DNA from: Sphingobium sp. HWE2-09
Lineage (GTDB): Bacteria; Pseudomonadota; Alphaproteobacteria; Sphingomonadales; Sphingomonadaceae
Assembly (NCBI RefSeq): GCF_035989265.1
Contig: NZ_JAYKZX010000003.1
Location: 3,006,501 to 3,070,500, forward strand
DNA length: 64,000 bases
Reading direction: 5' to 3'
The translations under genes and the position numbers were made by a program. Below the pieces are notes generated by a model, which was not told where the DNA came from, searched no databases, and worked only from the letters and a program-made list of their open reading frames with translations. Of the stretch, positions 26,192 to 33,782 are shown in pieces. Each line of letters starts with the position of its first letter. Position 1 is the stretch's first letter.

Positions 26192-27976
26192 ATGCACGCC
26201 TATCGCACCCACACCTGCGGCGCCCTGACCACAGCCGATGTCGGCACCAAGGTCCGCGTGTCGGGCTGGGTGCATCGCAAGCGCGACCATGGCGGCGTCC
26301 TCTTCGTCGATCTGCGCGACCATTATGGCATCACGCAGGTGGTGGCGAAGGCCGACAGCGATCCGCTCCGCGCGCTGGAATCGCTGCGGCTCGAATCCGT
26401 CGTCACGATCGACGGTCATGTCGTGGCCCGCGCGCCCGAAGCCATCAATCCGCGAATGGAAACCGGCGAGATCGAGATCGTGGCCGACAGCGTCACCATC
26501 CTTTCCACCGCCGCCGAACTGCCGCTGCCGGTGGCGGGCGAGCAGGAATACCCGGAAGATATCCGCCTGCGCTATCGCTTCCTCGACCTGCGCCGCGAAA
26601 CGCTGCACGCTAACATCGTCAAGCGCACGAAGATCATCTCGGACATGCGCCGCCGCATGGAGGCACAGGGCTTCACCGAATATTCCACGCCGATCCTGAC
26701 CGCCTCGTCGCCCGAAGGCGCGCGCGACTTCCTGGTGCCCAGCCGCATCCATGCGGGCAAATTCTACGCGCTGCCCCAAGCCCCCCAGCAATATAAGCAA
26801 TTGCTGATGGTCGCAGGCTTCGACCGCTATTTCCAAATCGCCCCCTGCTTCCGCGACGAAGACCCGCGCGCCGATCGCCTGCCCGGCGAATTCTACCAGC
26901 TCGACCTCGAAATGAGCTTCGTCACCCAGGAAGATGTCTGGAACACGATGGAGCCGGTCATCGCCCAGGTGTTCGAACAGTTTGCCGACGGCAAGCCGGT
27001 CACCCCCGCAGGCAGCTTCCCGCGCATCCCGCATGCCGAAGCGCTGCTCAAATATGGCAGCGACAAGCCCGACCTGCGCAACCCCATCCTCATCACCGAC
27101 GTCACCGAGCATTTCGTCGGATCGGGCTTCGGCATCTTCGCCAGCCTGGTGGAGAGCGGCAGCGTTATCCGCGCCATCCCCGCGCCCGGCGCGGGCGCTG
27201 GCAGCCGCAAATTCTTCGATGAAATGAACAATTGGGCGCGCGGCGAAGGCTATTCGGGCCTTGGCTATATCAACATCAAGGATGGCGTCCCCGGCGGCCC
27301 CATCGCAAAGAACCATGGCGAGGAAGCGACCGCTAAACTCATCGCGGCGCTCGGCCTTGGCCCCAATGATGGCGTGTTCTTCGCCGCGGGCAAGGAAAGC
27401 CAGGCGGCCAAGCTGGCGGGCCTCGCCCGCACCCGCGTCGGCGAAACGCTCGACCTGATCGACAAGGACCGCTTCGACCTGTGCTGGATCGTGGACTTCC
27501 CCTTCTACGAATATGATGAGGACACCAAGTCGATCGACTTCGCGCACAACCCCTTCTCCATGCCGCAGGGCGGATTGGACGCGCTGAACAACCAGGATCC
27601 GCTGACCATCAACGCGTTCCAATATGACATGGTCTGCAACGGCTTCGAAATCGCATCGGGATCGATCCGTAACCAGTCGCCCGAACTGATGGTCAAGGCG
27701 TTCGAACTTGTGGGCCTGTCCCAGCAGGATGTGGAGGATCGCTTCGGCGGCCTCTACCGCGCCTTCCAGTACGGCGCGCCGCCGCATGGCGGCATGGCCG
27801 CTGGCGTCGATCGCATCGTGATGCTGCTGTGCGGCGCGCAGAATCTGCGCGAAATCACGCTCTTCCCGATGAACCAGCGCGCCGAAGACCTGCTGATGGG
27901 CGCTCCCAGTGCCGCCGAGTTCAAGCAACTTCGCGAACTCCACGTCCGCGTCGTGGAGCCGCAGGCGAAGGCATAA
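26192..27976 (+). CDS. aspS: Aspartyl-tRNA synthetase (bacterial type)
   Basis: 594 residues. N-terminal OB-fold anticodon-binding domain (residues 1-105), class II catalytic core with motif 2 [19 protein letters not shown], a GAD insertion domain (~280-420), and motif 3 [15 protein letters not shown]. Alphaproteobacteria generally lack AsnRS and use a non-discriminating AspRS with GatCAB; whether this one is non-discriminating cannot be told from sequence alone. Start ATG at 26192. Confidence 0.97.
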   Translation: MHAYRTHTCGALTTADVGTKVRVSGWVHRKRDHGGVLFVDLRDHYGITQVVAKADSDPLRALESLRLESVVTIDGHVVARAPEAINPRMETGEIEIVADSVTILSTAAELPLPVAGEQEYPEDIRLRYRFLDLRRETLHANIVKRTKIISDMRRRMEAQGFTEYSTPILTASSPEGARDFLVPSRIHAGKFYALPQAPQQYKQLLMVAGFDRYFQIAPCFRDEDPRADRLPGEFYQLDLEMSFVTQEDVWNTMEPVIAQVFEQFADGKPVTPAGSFPRIPHAEALLKYGSDKPDLRNPILITDVTEHFVGSGFGIFASLVESGSVIRAIPAPGAGAGSRKFFDEMNNWARGEGYSGLGYINIKDGVPGGPIAKNHGEEATAKLIAALGLGPNDGVFFAAGKESQAAKLAGLARTRVGETLDLIDKDRFDLCWIVDFPFYEYDEDTKSIDFAHNPFSMPQGGLDALNNQDPLTINAFQYDMVCNGFEIASGSIRNQSPELMVKAFELVGLSQQDVEDRFGGLYRAFQYGAPPHGGMAAGVDRIVMLLCGAQNLREITLFPMNQRAEDLLMGAPSAAEFKQLRELHVRVVEPQAKA

Positions 27977-28000
27977 TCGGCGCTAGCGTCGGAAGACTTG

Positions 28001-28142
28001 TTCACGCGGAGGCGCGGAGACACGGAGATTTTTCTCGGCGTCCTCTGCACCTCTGCGCGATTATTCTTTTGGATTCACGCAGAGGCGCGGAGACGCGGAG
28101 GGATTGCGCAATATCTCCGCGCCTCCGCGTCTCCGCGCGAGT
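28001..28142. repeat. GCGGAGACGCGGAG-type repeat element
   Basis: Two tandem units beginning TTCACGCGGAGGCGCGGAGA and TTCACGCAGAGGCGCGGAGA, then an inverted unit CTCCGCGCCTCCGCGTCTCC. Copies of the same family occur at 32906-33062 and 33596-33778. Confidence 0.8.
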
Positions 28143-28239
28143 CCCTCTTCTTCTGTCTTCCGCCCGCCACCGCGCAGCCAAATTTGACTTTTCCCGCTTC
28201 CAAGCGTTGCCTGCCACAGCAACAGCATAGGAAGCGCCC

Positions 28240-29022
28240 ATGACCATCGACCTTGCCGACTACGAACAGGGCGCGAAATATAAGGGCGACTATGACGCCG
28301 ACTTGGCTGCCCTCCAGCAGCGCCTCGCCAAGATCCAGGTCGCGCACATATTGCATGGCAAGCGCAGCGTCATCCTGCTGGAAGGCTGGGACGCAGCGGG
28401 CAAGGGCGGCATCATCAAGCGGATGACCGCCGATTGGGATCCGCGCTATTATCAGGTCCATCCGATATCCGCCCCGACGCAGGAGGAACGCGACCATCAT
28501 TTCCTCTGGCGCTTCTGGACGCGCCTGCCCGCCGGGCGCAACATCGCGCTGTTCGACCGCAGCTGGTACGGCCGGGTGCTGGTGGAACGGGTCGAAGGCT
28601 TCTGTCCCAAAAAGGACTGGAAGCGCGCCTATGACGAGATCAACGCGTTCGAACGGCAGCAGATCGAAACCGGCACGAACTTCGTCAAACTCTTCGTCCA
28701 CATCACCCAGGAAACCCAGGACGAACAGCTCGCCCAGCGGCTCGACACCCCCTGGAAACGATGGAAGACCGGTGCCGACGATTATCGCAACCGCGCCCGC
28801 CGCGCCGATTATCTCGATGCGATGCACGCCATGTTCAAGAAAACCGACAGCAAGCACGCGCCCTGGCACGTCATCGACAATAATCACCGCAAGGCCGGGC
28901 GCATCGCCGCGCTGACCTATGTCGCCGATCGGCTGGAACAGCTGGTGCCGATGGATGTCCCGGATGCCGACCCCGCCGTGGTACAATTGGCGCGCGATGC
29001 CTTTGGCTATAAAAGCAAATAA
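28240..29022 (+). CDS. Polyphosphate kinase 2 family protein
   Basis: 260 residues, single PPK2 domain. Walker A is GWDAAGKGG, Walker B region FDRSWYGRVLVER, lid module from about residue 150 (KLFVHITQETQDEQLAQRLD, WKTGADDYRNRARRADY). PPK2 enzymes move phosphate between polyphosphate and nucleotides (GDP/ADP, or AMP in class II); class cannot be assigned safely. AGGAAG lies before the ATG. A Pho-box-like sequence follows its stop and serves the next gene. Confidence 0.9.
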   Translation: MTIDLADYEQGAKYKGDYDADLAALQQRLAKIQVAHILHGKRSVILLEGWDAAGKGGIIKRMTADWDPRYYQVHPISAPTQEERDHHFLWRFWTRLPAGRNIALFDRSWYGRVLVERVEGFCPKKDWKRAYDEINAFERQQIETGTNFVKLFVHITQETQDEQLAQRLDTPWKRWKTGADDYRNRARRADYLDAMHAMFKKTDSKHAPWHVIDNNHRKAGRIAALTYVADRLEQLVPMDVPDADPAVVQLARDAFGYKSK

Positions 29023-29032
29023 AATCAGCATC

Positions 29033-29050
29033 TTGTCACAAAACTGTCAT
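29033..29050 (+). promoter_or_regulatory. Candidate Pho box
   Basis: TTGTCAC-AAAA-CTGTCAT: two 7-base direct repeats separated by four A residues, close to the PhoB consensus CTGTCAT-N4-CTGTCAT. It is followed by an AT-rich TCAAATTCTAA. It lies 46 bases before the CBS/chemoreceptor start and 10 after the ppk2 stop. Confidence 0.65.
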
Positions 29051-29095
29051 CAAATTCTAACCGCGCATTTACCATTGTCCGTCTAAGCCGCTGCC

Positions 29096-30409
29096 ATGTT
29101 CGCCGCGCCCGTCATCCTGCCCGACCCGTCGCCCCGGCCCGATCCGCCGCTGGCCGGGTCCGGTCCTGTCATTCGACTGGGTCGCCCGCTCAGCGAGGCG
29201 GTGGATTGTTTCCAGCGCGATCCGGCCCTGCGCCTGCTGCCGGTGCTGGACGCAAGCGGTCGGCCCGTCGGCGCGATCTACGAGCGCGACATGCGGCGCA
29301 TCCTGTTCAATCCCTTCGGCCATGCGCTGTTGCGCAACCCCAGTTTCGGCGGGCGGCTGGACGATCATGTCCGTGCCTGCGCCACCGTCGATCGGACCGC
29401 CAGCGTGGAGGCGCTGGTCGACCTGTTCGCCGCCCAGGGCGCGGGCTGCGAAGGGCTGATCGCGACCAGGGAAGGCGTTTATGATGGCGTGCTGGACGGC
29501 GCGCTGCTGCTGCGGCTGGCGGCGGAGCGCGATGCGCGAGTGGCGCTGGCGCGGACGGCGAGGGTCGAGCAGATCACGCAGGAAAGCGCCGCCTTCCGCC
29601 AGGATATCGCGACGATGATCGCCGACATGGCCGCCATGGCCGAACGGCTATCCGCGCTGGCAGCGCAGGCGGCGGAACGCGCGGCAGGCGACGGCGCGGA
29701 TTCCGCGGCGATGGCGGTGGCCGCGGCGCAGACGGCCGAGCGGCTGGCGGACGTGGCGTCGGGCGGCAGCGAACTGCACCAACTCTTCCAGGCGATGGAG
29801 GCCGAAGCCCAGGCGGCGGGCGCCGCCATCGCCGAAGCCGCATCGCGCAGCCGATCCGGCGTCGCGCGCAGCACCGCGCTGCAAAGCGAAGCGGACGGCA
29901 TCGGTGAAGTCATCGCCCTGATCGACAGCATCGCCCGCGCCACCGCCATGCTGGCGCTCAACGCAGGCATAGAGGCGGCGCGGGCGGGGGAGGCGGGGCA
30001 GGGCTTCGCCGTCGTCGCGCGCGAAGTGAAATCGCTCGCCCAGCAGACCCGCGACGCGGCGGCGGGCATCGCCGGACGGATCGACCATATTCGCATCGCC
30101 ATCGGCGAAGTCGCGGCGGGCCACGCCCATATGGACGCCACCATGGCCCGCGCCGACCGGCTGTCGGCGGCGGTGTTCGAAGCGGTAGCGCGGCAAAGCG
30201 CCTTCAGCCGCGTCATGGCGCAAAGCGTCGCGGAGGCCGGGTCGTCCAGCGCCCATATCCGCACCGGCGCGCGCCAGATCAGCGACAATGCGCAGGCCAC
30301 CGTCCTGGCCGCGCGCGGGATGCGCGACGTCGCCGATCGGCTGGCGGACGAAGCGCATCGGCTGGAACAGCGCGCAGGCGGCTTCATCACCGCGATCCGC
30401 GCCGCCTGA
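29096..30409 (+). CDS. Soluble chemoreceptor-like protein with N-terminal CBS-like domain
   Basis: 437 residues with no membrane span or signal peptide. Residues 26-155 look like a CBS pair ([35 protein letters not shown]; later [21 protein letters not shown]). Residues 160-435 are a long heptad coiled coil with the MCP signalling tip at 280-320 ([34 protein letters not shown]). This resembles a cytoplasmic methyl-accepting protein whose sensor is a CBS module, which usually binds adenine nucleotides. No CheA/CheW lies near. A Pho box upstream suggests induction in phosphate limitation. Confidence 0.8.
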   Translation: MFAAPVILPDPSPRPDPPLAGSGPVIRLGRPLSEAVDCFQRDPALRLLPVLDASGRPVGAIYERDMRRILFNPFGHALLRNPSFGGRLDDHVRACATVDRTASVEALVDLFAAQGAGCEGLIATREGVYDGVLDGALLLRLAAERDARVALARTARVEQITQESAAFRQDIATMIADMAAMAERLSALAAQAAERAAGDGADSAAMAVAAAQTAERLADVASGGSELHQLFQAMEAEAQAAGAAIAEAASRSRSGVARSTALQSEADGIGEVIALIDSIARATAMLALNAGIEAARAGEAGQGFAVVAREVKSLAQQTRDAAAGIAGRIDHIRIAIGEVAAGHAHMDATMARADRLSAAVFEAVARQSAFSRVMAQSVAEAGSSSAHIRTGARQISDNAQATVLAARGMRDVADRLADEAHRLEQRAGGFITAIRAA

Positions 30410-30539
30410 TCGCGCAAAACAACGCTGGCATAGCCTGCAAATCGCGCTAGGCTGTCATTCCATAAACACAGCATGTCCCGGTCCGCCGACCATGGTCGAC
30501 GGCGCGGACCATGCGGCACCATGATAAGGAGAGGACGCC

Positions 30540-30725
30540 ATGCTCGTGATGTTCGTCGGCACCGATCGCACCCAGACTGCGATCAACCCCGCGCAGGTCA
30601 CCTTCGTTTCCTCGGTCAGCGACGGCACCCGCATCCGCTTCGGCGAAGGGCGCAGCGTCACCGTGACCGAACCGATCGACGCGGTGCTCGACAGCCTGAA
30701 CCAGGCACTCCGGCCCCACGAATAG
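30540..30725 (+). CDS. Small hypothetical protein, FlbD-like pattern
   Basis: 61 residues. INPAQVTFVSSVSDGTRIRFGEGRSVTVTEPIDAVLDSLNQAL has the pattern 'NP..I..V....DT.I.F..G..V.V.E....V' seen in FlbD/SwrD-like small proteins, but similarity is weak. The ribosome site AAGGAGAGG is strong, which supports a real gene. It starts 130 bases after the CBS/chemoreceptor gene on the same strand. Confidence 0.65.
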   Translation: MLVMFVGTDRTQTAINPAQVTFVSSVSDGTRIRFGEGRSVTVTEPIDAVLDSLNQALRPHE

Positions 30726-30734
30726 AAGCACGCT

Positions 30735-30813
30735 TGTGCTCCTGCGAAAGCAGGAGCCCAGGGTTCCCAGGCACAGCCCTGTGCGACCCTAGGCTCCTGC
30801 GTCCGCAGGCGCA
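30735..30813. repeat. Palindromic repeat
   Basis: GTGCTCCTGCGAAAGCAGGAGCCCAGGG ... CCCTAGGCTCCTGCGTCCGCAGGCGCAC. Related in layout to the REP-like family but with CTCCTGC stems. It separates two convergent genes and may help termination. Confidence 0.7.
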
Positions 30814-30822
30814 CGATCTGCC

Positions 30823-31686
30823 CTATTCCGCCAGCTTCTTGGCGAGCGCCGCCTCCGCCCGCGCCGCATAACGACGGCACGCGCCGACATCGAGGAACGG
30901 ATTGGGCGTCCGCCCCTTGCGCAGCCGCGCCAGCTTCTCCGCCTGATCATCGGCCGGGTGAGACGCGATCAGCAGGTCGCACCGCATCGCCTTCACCCGC
31001 GCGAAACTGTCGTGAAACGCATCGACGAACGCCCGATGCGCCGGATCGGCAAACCGCCAGACATCGGCCGCGACCGGATTGAGGCTGGAAGCAAAGACGA
31101 TCGTCCGGCATGCCTTGCCCTCGCACGACCGCCAGCTCCAGCTCATGCTGCCCAGCGTATGGCCCGGCGTCGCATGGGCGGTGACGACGGTGTCGCCCAG
31201 CCGGATCAATTCCCCGTCGCGCACGGCGCGCACCTTCGCGACGCCGGGAAAGCGATCCAGCCAGGCCGCCTGCGGATCGTTCGGGTCGCCGCCGCCTTGC
31301 CGCAACACCGCGCCGCCGGGCGCGCTGGCGATCACGCGCGCACCGCTGTCCCGCGCCAATGCCGCGATGCCGCCCGCATGATCATAATGGGGTTCGGTGG
31401 AGAGGATCAGCTTTACCTGCCTGATCGACACCCCAAGCTGGCGCAGATGCGCCTCGATCTGCGGCACACCCTTGGGCGCCCCGCCATCGACCAGGATCAG
31501 CCCGGCGCTGGTGCGGATCATCGCGACGTTCAGATCGGCAAAGCCGACCAGATAGGTCGATCCGTAAAGCCGCGCAGGCACTTGTGGCGCCATCCACTTG
31601 ACGGGGTCGGGCGCGACCGGCAGCGACGCCGCACCCATGGTCGTCATCCCAGCCAGGCTAATAGCCAGCGCCACCGTCTTCCGCAT
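30823..31686 (-). CDS. Subclass B3 metallo-beta-lactamase with Glu at position 116 (B3-E type)
   Basis: 287 residues. A signal peptide (MRKTVALAISLAGMTTMGAAS) sends it to the periplasm. The metal motif reads E98-P99-H100-Y101-D102-H103, whereas standard B3 enzymes have His at the first place (HxHxDH). The other ligands are intact: H176 (TPGHTLGSMSW) and H243 (IASHPADD); C236 and C270 match the B3 disulfide spacing. Variants with Glu116 (for example SIE-1 of Sphingobium indicum) are active carbapenem-hydrolysing enzymes, so loss of function should not be assumed. Start ATG 31686 with GGAGG upstream; divergent from an AmpR-like regulator. Confidence 0.9.
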   Translation of the reverse strand: MRKTVALAISLAGMTTMGAASLPVAPDPVKWMAPQVPARLYGSTYLVGFADLNVAMIRTSAGLILVDGGAPKGVPQIEAHLRQLGVSIRQVKLILSTEPHYDHAGGIAALARDSGARVIASAPGGAVLRQGGGDPNDPQAAWLDRFPGVAKVRAVRDGELIRLGDTVVTAHATPGHTLGSMSWSWRSCEGKACRTIVFASSLNPVAADVWRFADPAHRAFVDAFHDSFARVKAMRCDLLIASHPADDQAEKLARLRKGRTPNPFLDVGACRRYAARAEAALAKKLAE

Positions 31687-31793
31687 GATCCTGCCTCCAT
31701 CTCTCGATGCAGGCGAAGCTGCCCTCTCGGATCGCGGCCCGCAAAACATGATTTCTCGACAGAGCCATGAGCCAGGCTTATGCCTATCTACCC
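31687..31793. promoter_or_regulatory. Divergent control region of lactamase and AmpR-like regulator
   Basis: 107 bases between the two divergent starts. By analogy with ampR-ampC it should hold back-to-back promoters and a LysR-type operator (T-N11-A). I see no unambiguous box and do not assign one. Confidence 0.5.
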
Positions 31794-32666
31794 ATGGACC
31801 GCGCCCAATTGCCCCTCAACGCCTTGCGCGCCTTCGAAGCATCGGCCCGGCATCTCAACTTCACCAAAGCCGCCATCGAACTCTGCGTCAGCCAAGGCGC
31901 GGTCAGCCAGCAGGTCGCGCAATTGGAAGCGCGGCTCGGCGCGCCGCTCTTCCGCCGCCTGCCGCGCGGGCTGATGCTGACCGACGAGGGCCGCGCGTTG
32001 CTGCCAGTGATGGGCGATGCGCTCGACCGGATCGGCGCGACGCTGGACCGGATAGAGGGCGGCCGCCCGCGCGAAATCCTCAATCTGGGCGTCGTCGGCA
32101 CCTTCGCGGCGGGTTGGCTGCTCGATCGGCTGGACGATTTTTCGCGCGCCTGCCCGCATGTCGATCTGCGCGTCATGACCAACAATAATCGCGTCGACCT
32201 GGCGGGGGAGGGGCTGGACCTCGCCATCCGCTTCGGCGACGGCGCGTGGCACGGCACCCATGCCGATCCGATCCTGCGCGCGCCGCTTGCCCCGCTCTGC
32301 ACGCCGGACATTGCCGCGCGCCTGCCCGATCCATCGGCGCTCGCCCGCGAAACCCTGCTGCGCTCCTATCGCGCCGACGAATGGCCGCGCTGGTTCGCCA
32401 TGGCGGGCGCGCCCTGTCCGCCCTTGCGCGGCGCCGTGTTCGACAGTTCGATCCTGATGGTTCAAGCGGCCCTGCGCGGGTTGGGCGTCGCGCTTGCCCC
32501 GCCCGCCCTGTTCGCGAGCGACCGCCAGGCCGGACGGCTGGTCCAGCCCTTCGCCGCATCCGTCGATCTGGGCGGCTACTGGCTCACCCGCCTGATGTCC
32601 CGGCCGGACAGCCCCGCCATGGCGGATTTTCGAGCATGGCTGATCGCCACCGTCGACCTGGGCTGA
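31794..32666 (+). CDS. LysR-family transcriptional regulator, AmpR-like
   Basis: 290 residues from the second Met. N-terminal winged helix-turn-helix: LPLNALRAFEASARHLNFTKAAIELCVSQGAVSQQVAQLE, close to AmpR/GcvA. The effector domain starts at about residue 90 (LNLGVVGTFAAGWLLDRLDDF) and has the NRVDLAGEGLDLAIRFGDG pattern. AmpR proteins respond to muropeptides from beta-lactam damage. Start: AmpR homologues begin MxRxxLPLNxLRAFE, which favours ATG 31794; an ATG at 31767 would add nine residues. It is divergent from the lactamase gene, so it is its probable regulator. Confidence 0.88.
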   Translation: MDRAQLPLNALRAFEASARHLNFTKAAIELCVSQGAVSQQVAQLEARLGAPLFRRLPRGLMLTDEGRALLPVMGDALDRIGATLDRIEGGRPREILNLGVVGTFAAGWLLDRLDDFSRACPHVDLRVMTNNNRVDLAGEGLDLAIRFGDGAWHGTHADPILRAPLAPLCTPDIAARLPDPSALARETLLRSYRADEWPRWFAMAGAPCPPLRGAVFDSSILMVQAALRGLGVALAPPALFASDRQAGRLVQPFAASVDLGGYWLTRLMSRPDSPAMADFRAWLIATVDLG

Positions 32667-32669
32667 ACA

Positions 32670-32700
32670 GGTCCCCGGCGCAGGCCGGGGTCCAGTCCCA
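32670..32700. repeat. Half REP-like repeat
   Basis: GGTCCCCGGCGCAGGCCGGGGTCCAGTCCCA matches the left arm of the family, followed by the loop-like CCCTCTCAAC. The right arm is missing; sequence diverges at about 32711. Confidence 0.7.
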
Positions 32701-32905
32701 CCCTCTCAACCTTTGGCCGTTGGCCGAAATCTATCCCGAGCACCTGCCTTGGCAGGCAGTCGGAGGGCAAGGGAACCAAGCAGTCATGCTTAATGGTCAC
32801 GAATGGCTAGATTGCTGCCATCAACTCACGAAAAGCAAAAACACGCCACAACTGTCCAACTCGCTGTCGCAACCCGAAGCCCGATATACGGGTGCCGTCC
32901 TTATA

Positions 32906-33062
32906 TTCACGCGGAGCCGCGGAGACGCGGAGATTTTTTGGAGCGGCCTTCGGCTGAAGAAACCGCCGCGCAGCGGCCCCCAAAACTCTTTGCGCGAACA
33001 ATCCTCAGACGAATGGCCTCCGCGACTATTCCCCTCCGCGTCTCCGCGTCTCCGCGCGAAAA
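32906..33062. repeat. GCGGAGACGCGGAG-type repeat element
   Basis: Starts TTCACGCGGAGCCGCGGAGA, ends CTCCGCGTCTCCGCGCG; the inner part GGAGCGGCCTTCGGCTGAAG is shared with the copy at 33596. Terminal inverted repeats, ~157 bp. Confidence 0.8.
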
Positions 33063-33064
33063 AA

Positions 33065-33550
33065 TCACACCGGATAGACGATCGCCATCACCTCATATTC
33101 CTTCTCGCCTACCGGCAGCATCACCCGCCGCAGGTCGCCCACCGCCGCCCCGCGCAGCGCCCGCGCGATCGGCGATCCCCAGCCGATCCGTCCGGCGTCC
33201 ACGTCCGTCTCGTCATTGCCGACGATAGTGAGGGTGCGGTGATTGTCGTCCTCGTCCGCGATGGTGACCGTCGCGCCGAAATAGACCCGGCTCTTGTCGG
33301 GCTGCTGCCGCGCATCCACGACCTTGGCGTCCTTCATCTTCTTGGACAGCCGCTTCAACTGAAAGTCGATCTCACGCATCCGCTTGCGGCCGTAGAGATA
33401 ATCGCCATTCTCGCTGCGATCGCCATTGCCCGCCGCCCAACTGACCACCTCCACGATGCGCGGCCGTTCCGTACCCAGCAAATGGTCATATTCGGCGCGC
33501 AACTTGGCGAAGCCTTCGGGGGATATGTAGTTGGGATAGGGGGTGGTCAT
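33065..33550 (-). CDS. greB: Transcription elongation factor GreB
   Basis: 161 residues. The N-terminal coiled coil includes WAAGNGDRSENGDYLYGRKRMREIDFQLKRLSKKM, the GreB signature with acidic tip residues; the C-terminal FKBP-like domain ends SPIARALRGAAVGDLRRVMLPVGEKEYEVMAI. Gre factors rescue backtracked RNA polymerase by stimulating transcript cleavage. It lies between two copies of the same repeat element. Confidence 0.93.
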   Translation of the reverse strand: MTTPYPNYISPEGFAKLRAEYDHLLGTERPRIVEVVSWAAGNGDRSENGDYLYGRKRMREIDFQLKRLSKKMKDAKVVDARQQPDKSRVYFGATVTIADEDDNHRTLTIVGNDETDVDAGRIGWGSPIARALRGAAVGDLRRVMLPVGEKEYEVMAIVYPV

Positions 33551-33595
33551 GCCGCTGCCTTATCCGTTGCCGGGGTGGTTACGCAATTTTGTTCG

Positions 33596-33778
33596 CGCAG
33601 AGGCACTGAAGGCTTGAAGTGATGGTTCTCGCGGAGACGCGGGGGCGCGGAGATTAGGGAGCGGCCTTCGGCCGAAGAAGGGGCCGCGCAGCGACACCCA
33701 ACATTCTGCGCTAAAAACGCCCAGAACAGCCGACCTATCGGCTATCCCCCTCCGCGTCTCCGCGCCTCCGCGCGAACC
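33596..33778. repeat. GCGGAGACGCGGAG-type repeat element
   Basis: Left part includes TTCTCGCGGAGACGCGGGGGCGCGGAG; inner GGAGCGGCCTTCGGCCGAAG; right end CTCCGCGTCTCCGCGCCTCC. Clear homologue of 32906-33062; the pair brackets greB. Confidence 0.8.
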
Positions 33779-33782
33779 AAAA

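Larger units (their letters stand above)
32667..33064. other. Intergenic region with repeat debris
   Basis: 398 bases. It holds the left half of a REP-like palindrome (32670-32700), about 200 bases of AT-richer sequence with no convincing gene (32712-32905), and a GCGGAGACGCGGAG-type element (32906-33062). Open frames crossing it are chance. Confidence 0.55.

Noticed and set aside
26111..27943. 610-codon open frame antisense to aspS
   Set aside because: Shadow of a high-GC coding strand: composition rich in Ala/Arg/Gly/His, no family motifs, no ribosome site, and aspS is unmistakable.
30823..31686. Metallo-beta-lactamase inactivated by His-to-Glu change
   Set aside because: Other B3 enzymes with Glu at this position are known to be active, and every other ligand is intact.
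32246..33622. 458-codon plus-strand frame running from inside the AmpR-like gene through intergenic repeats and greB
   Set aside because: It reads through repeats and antisense greB; no coherent protein.
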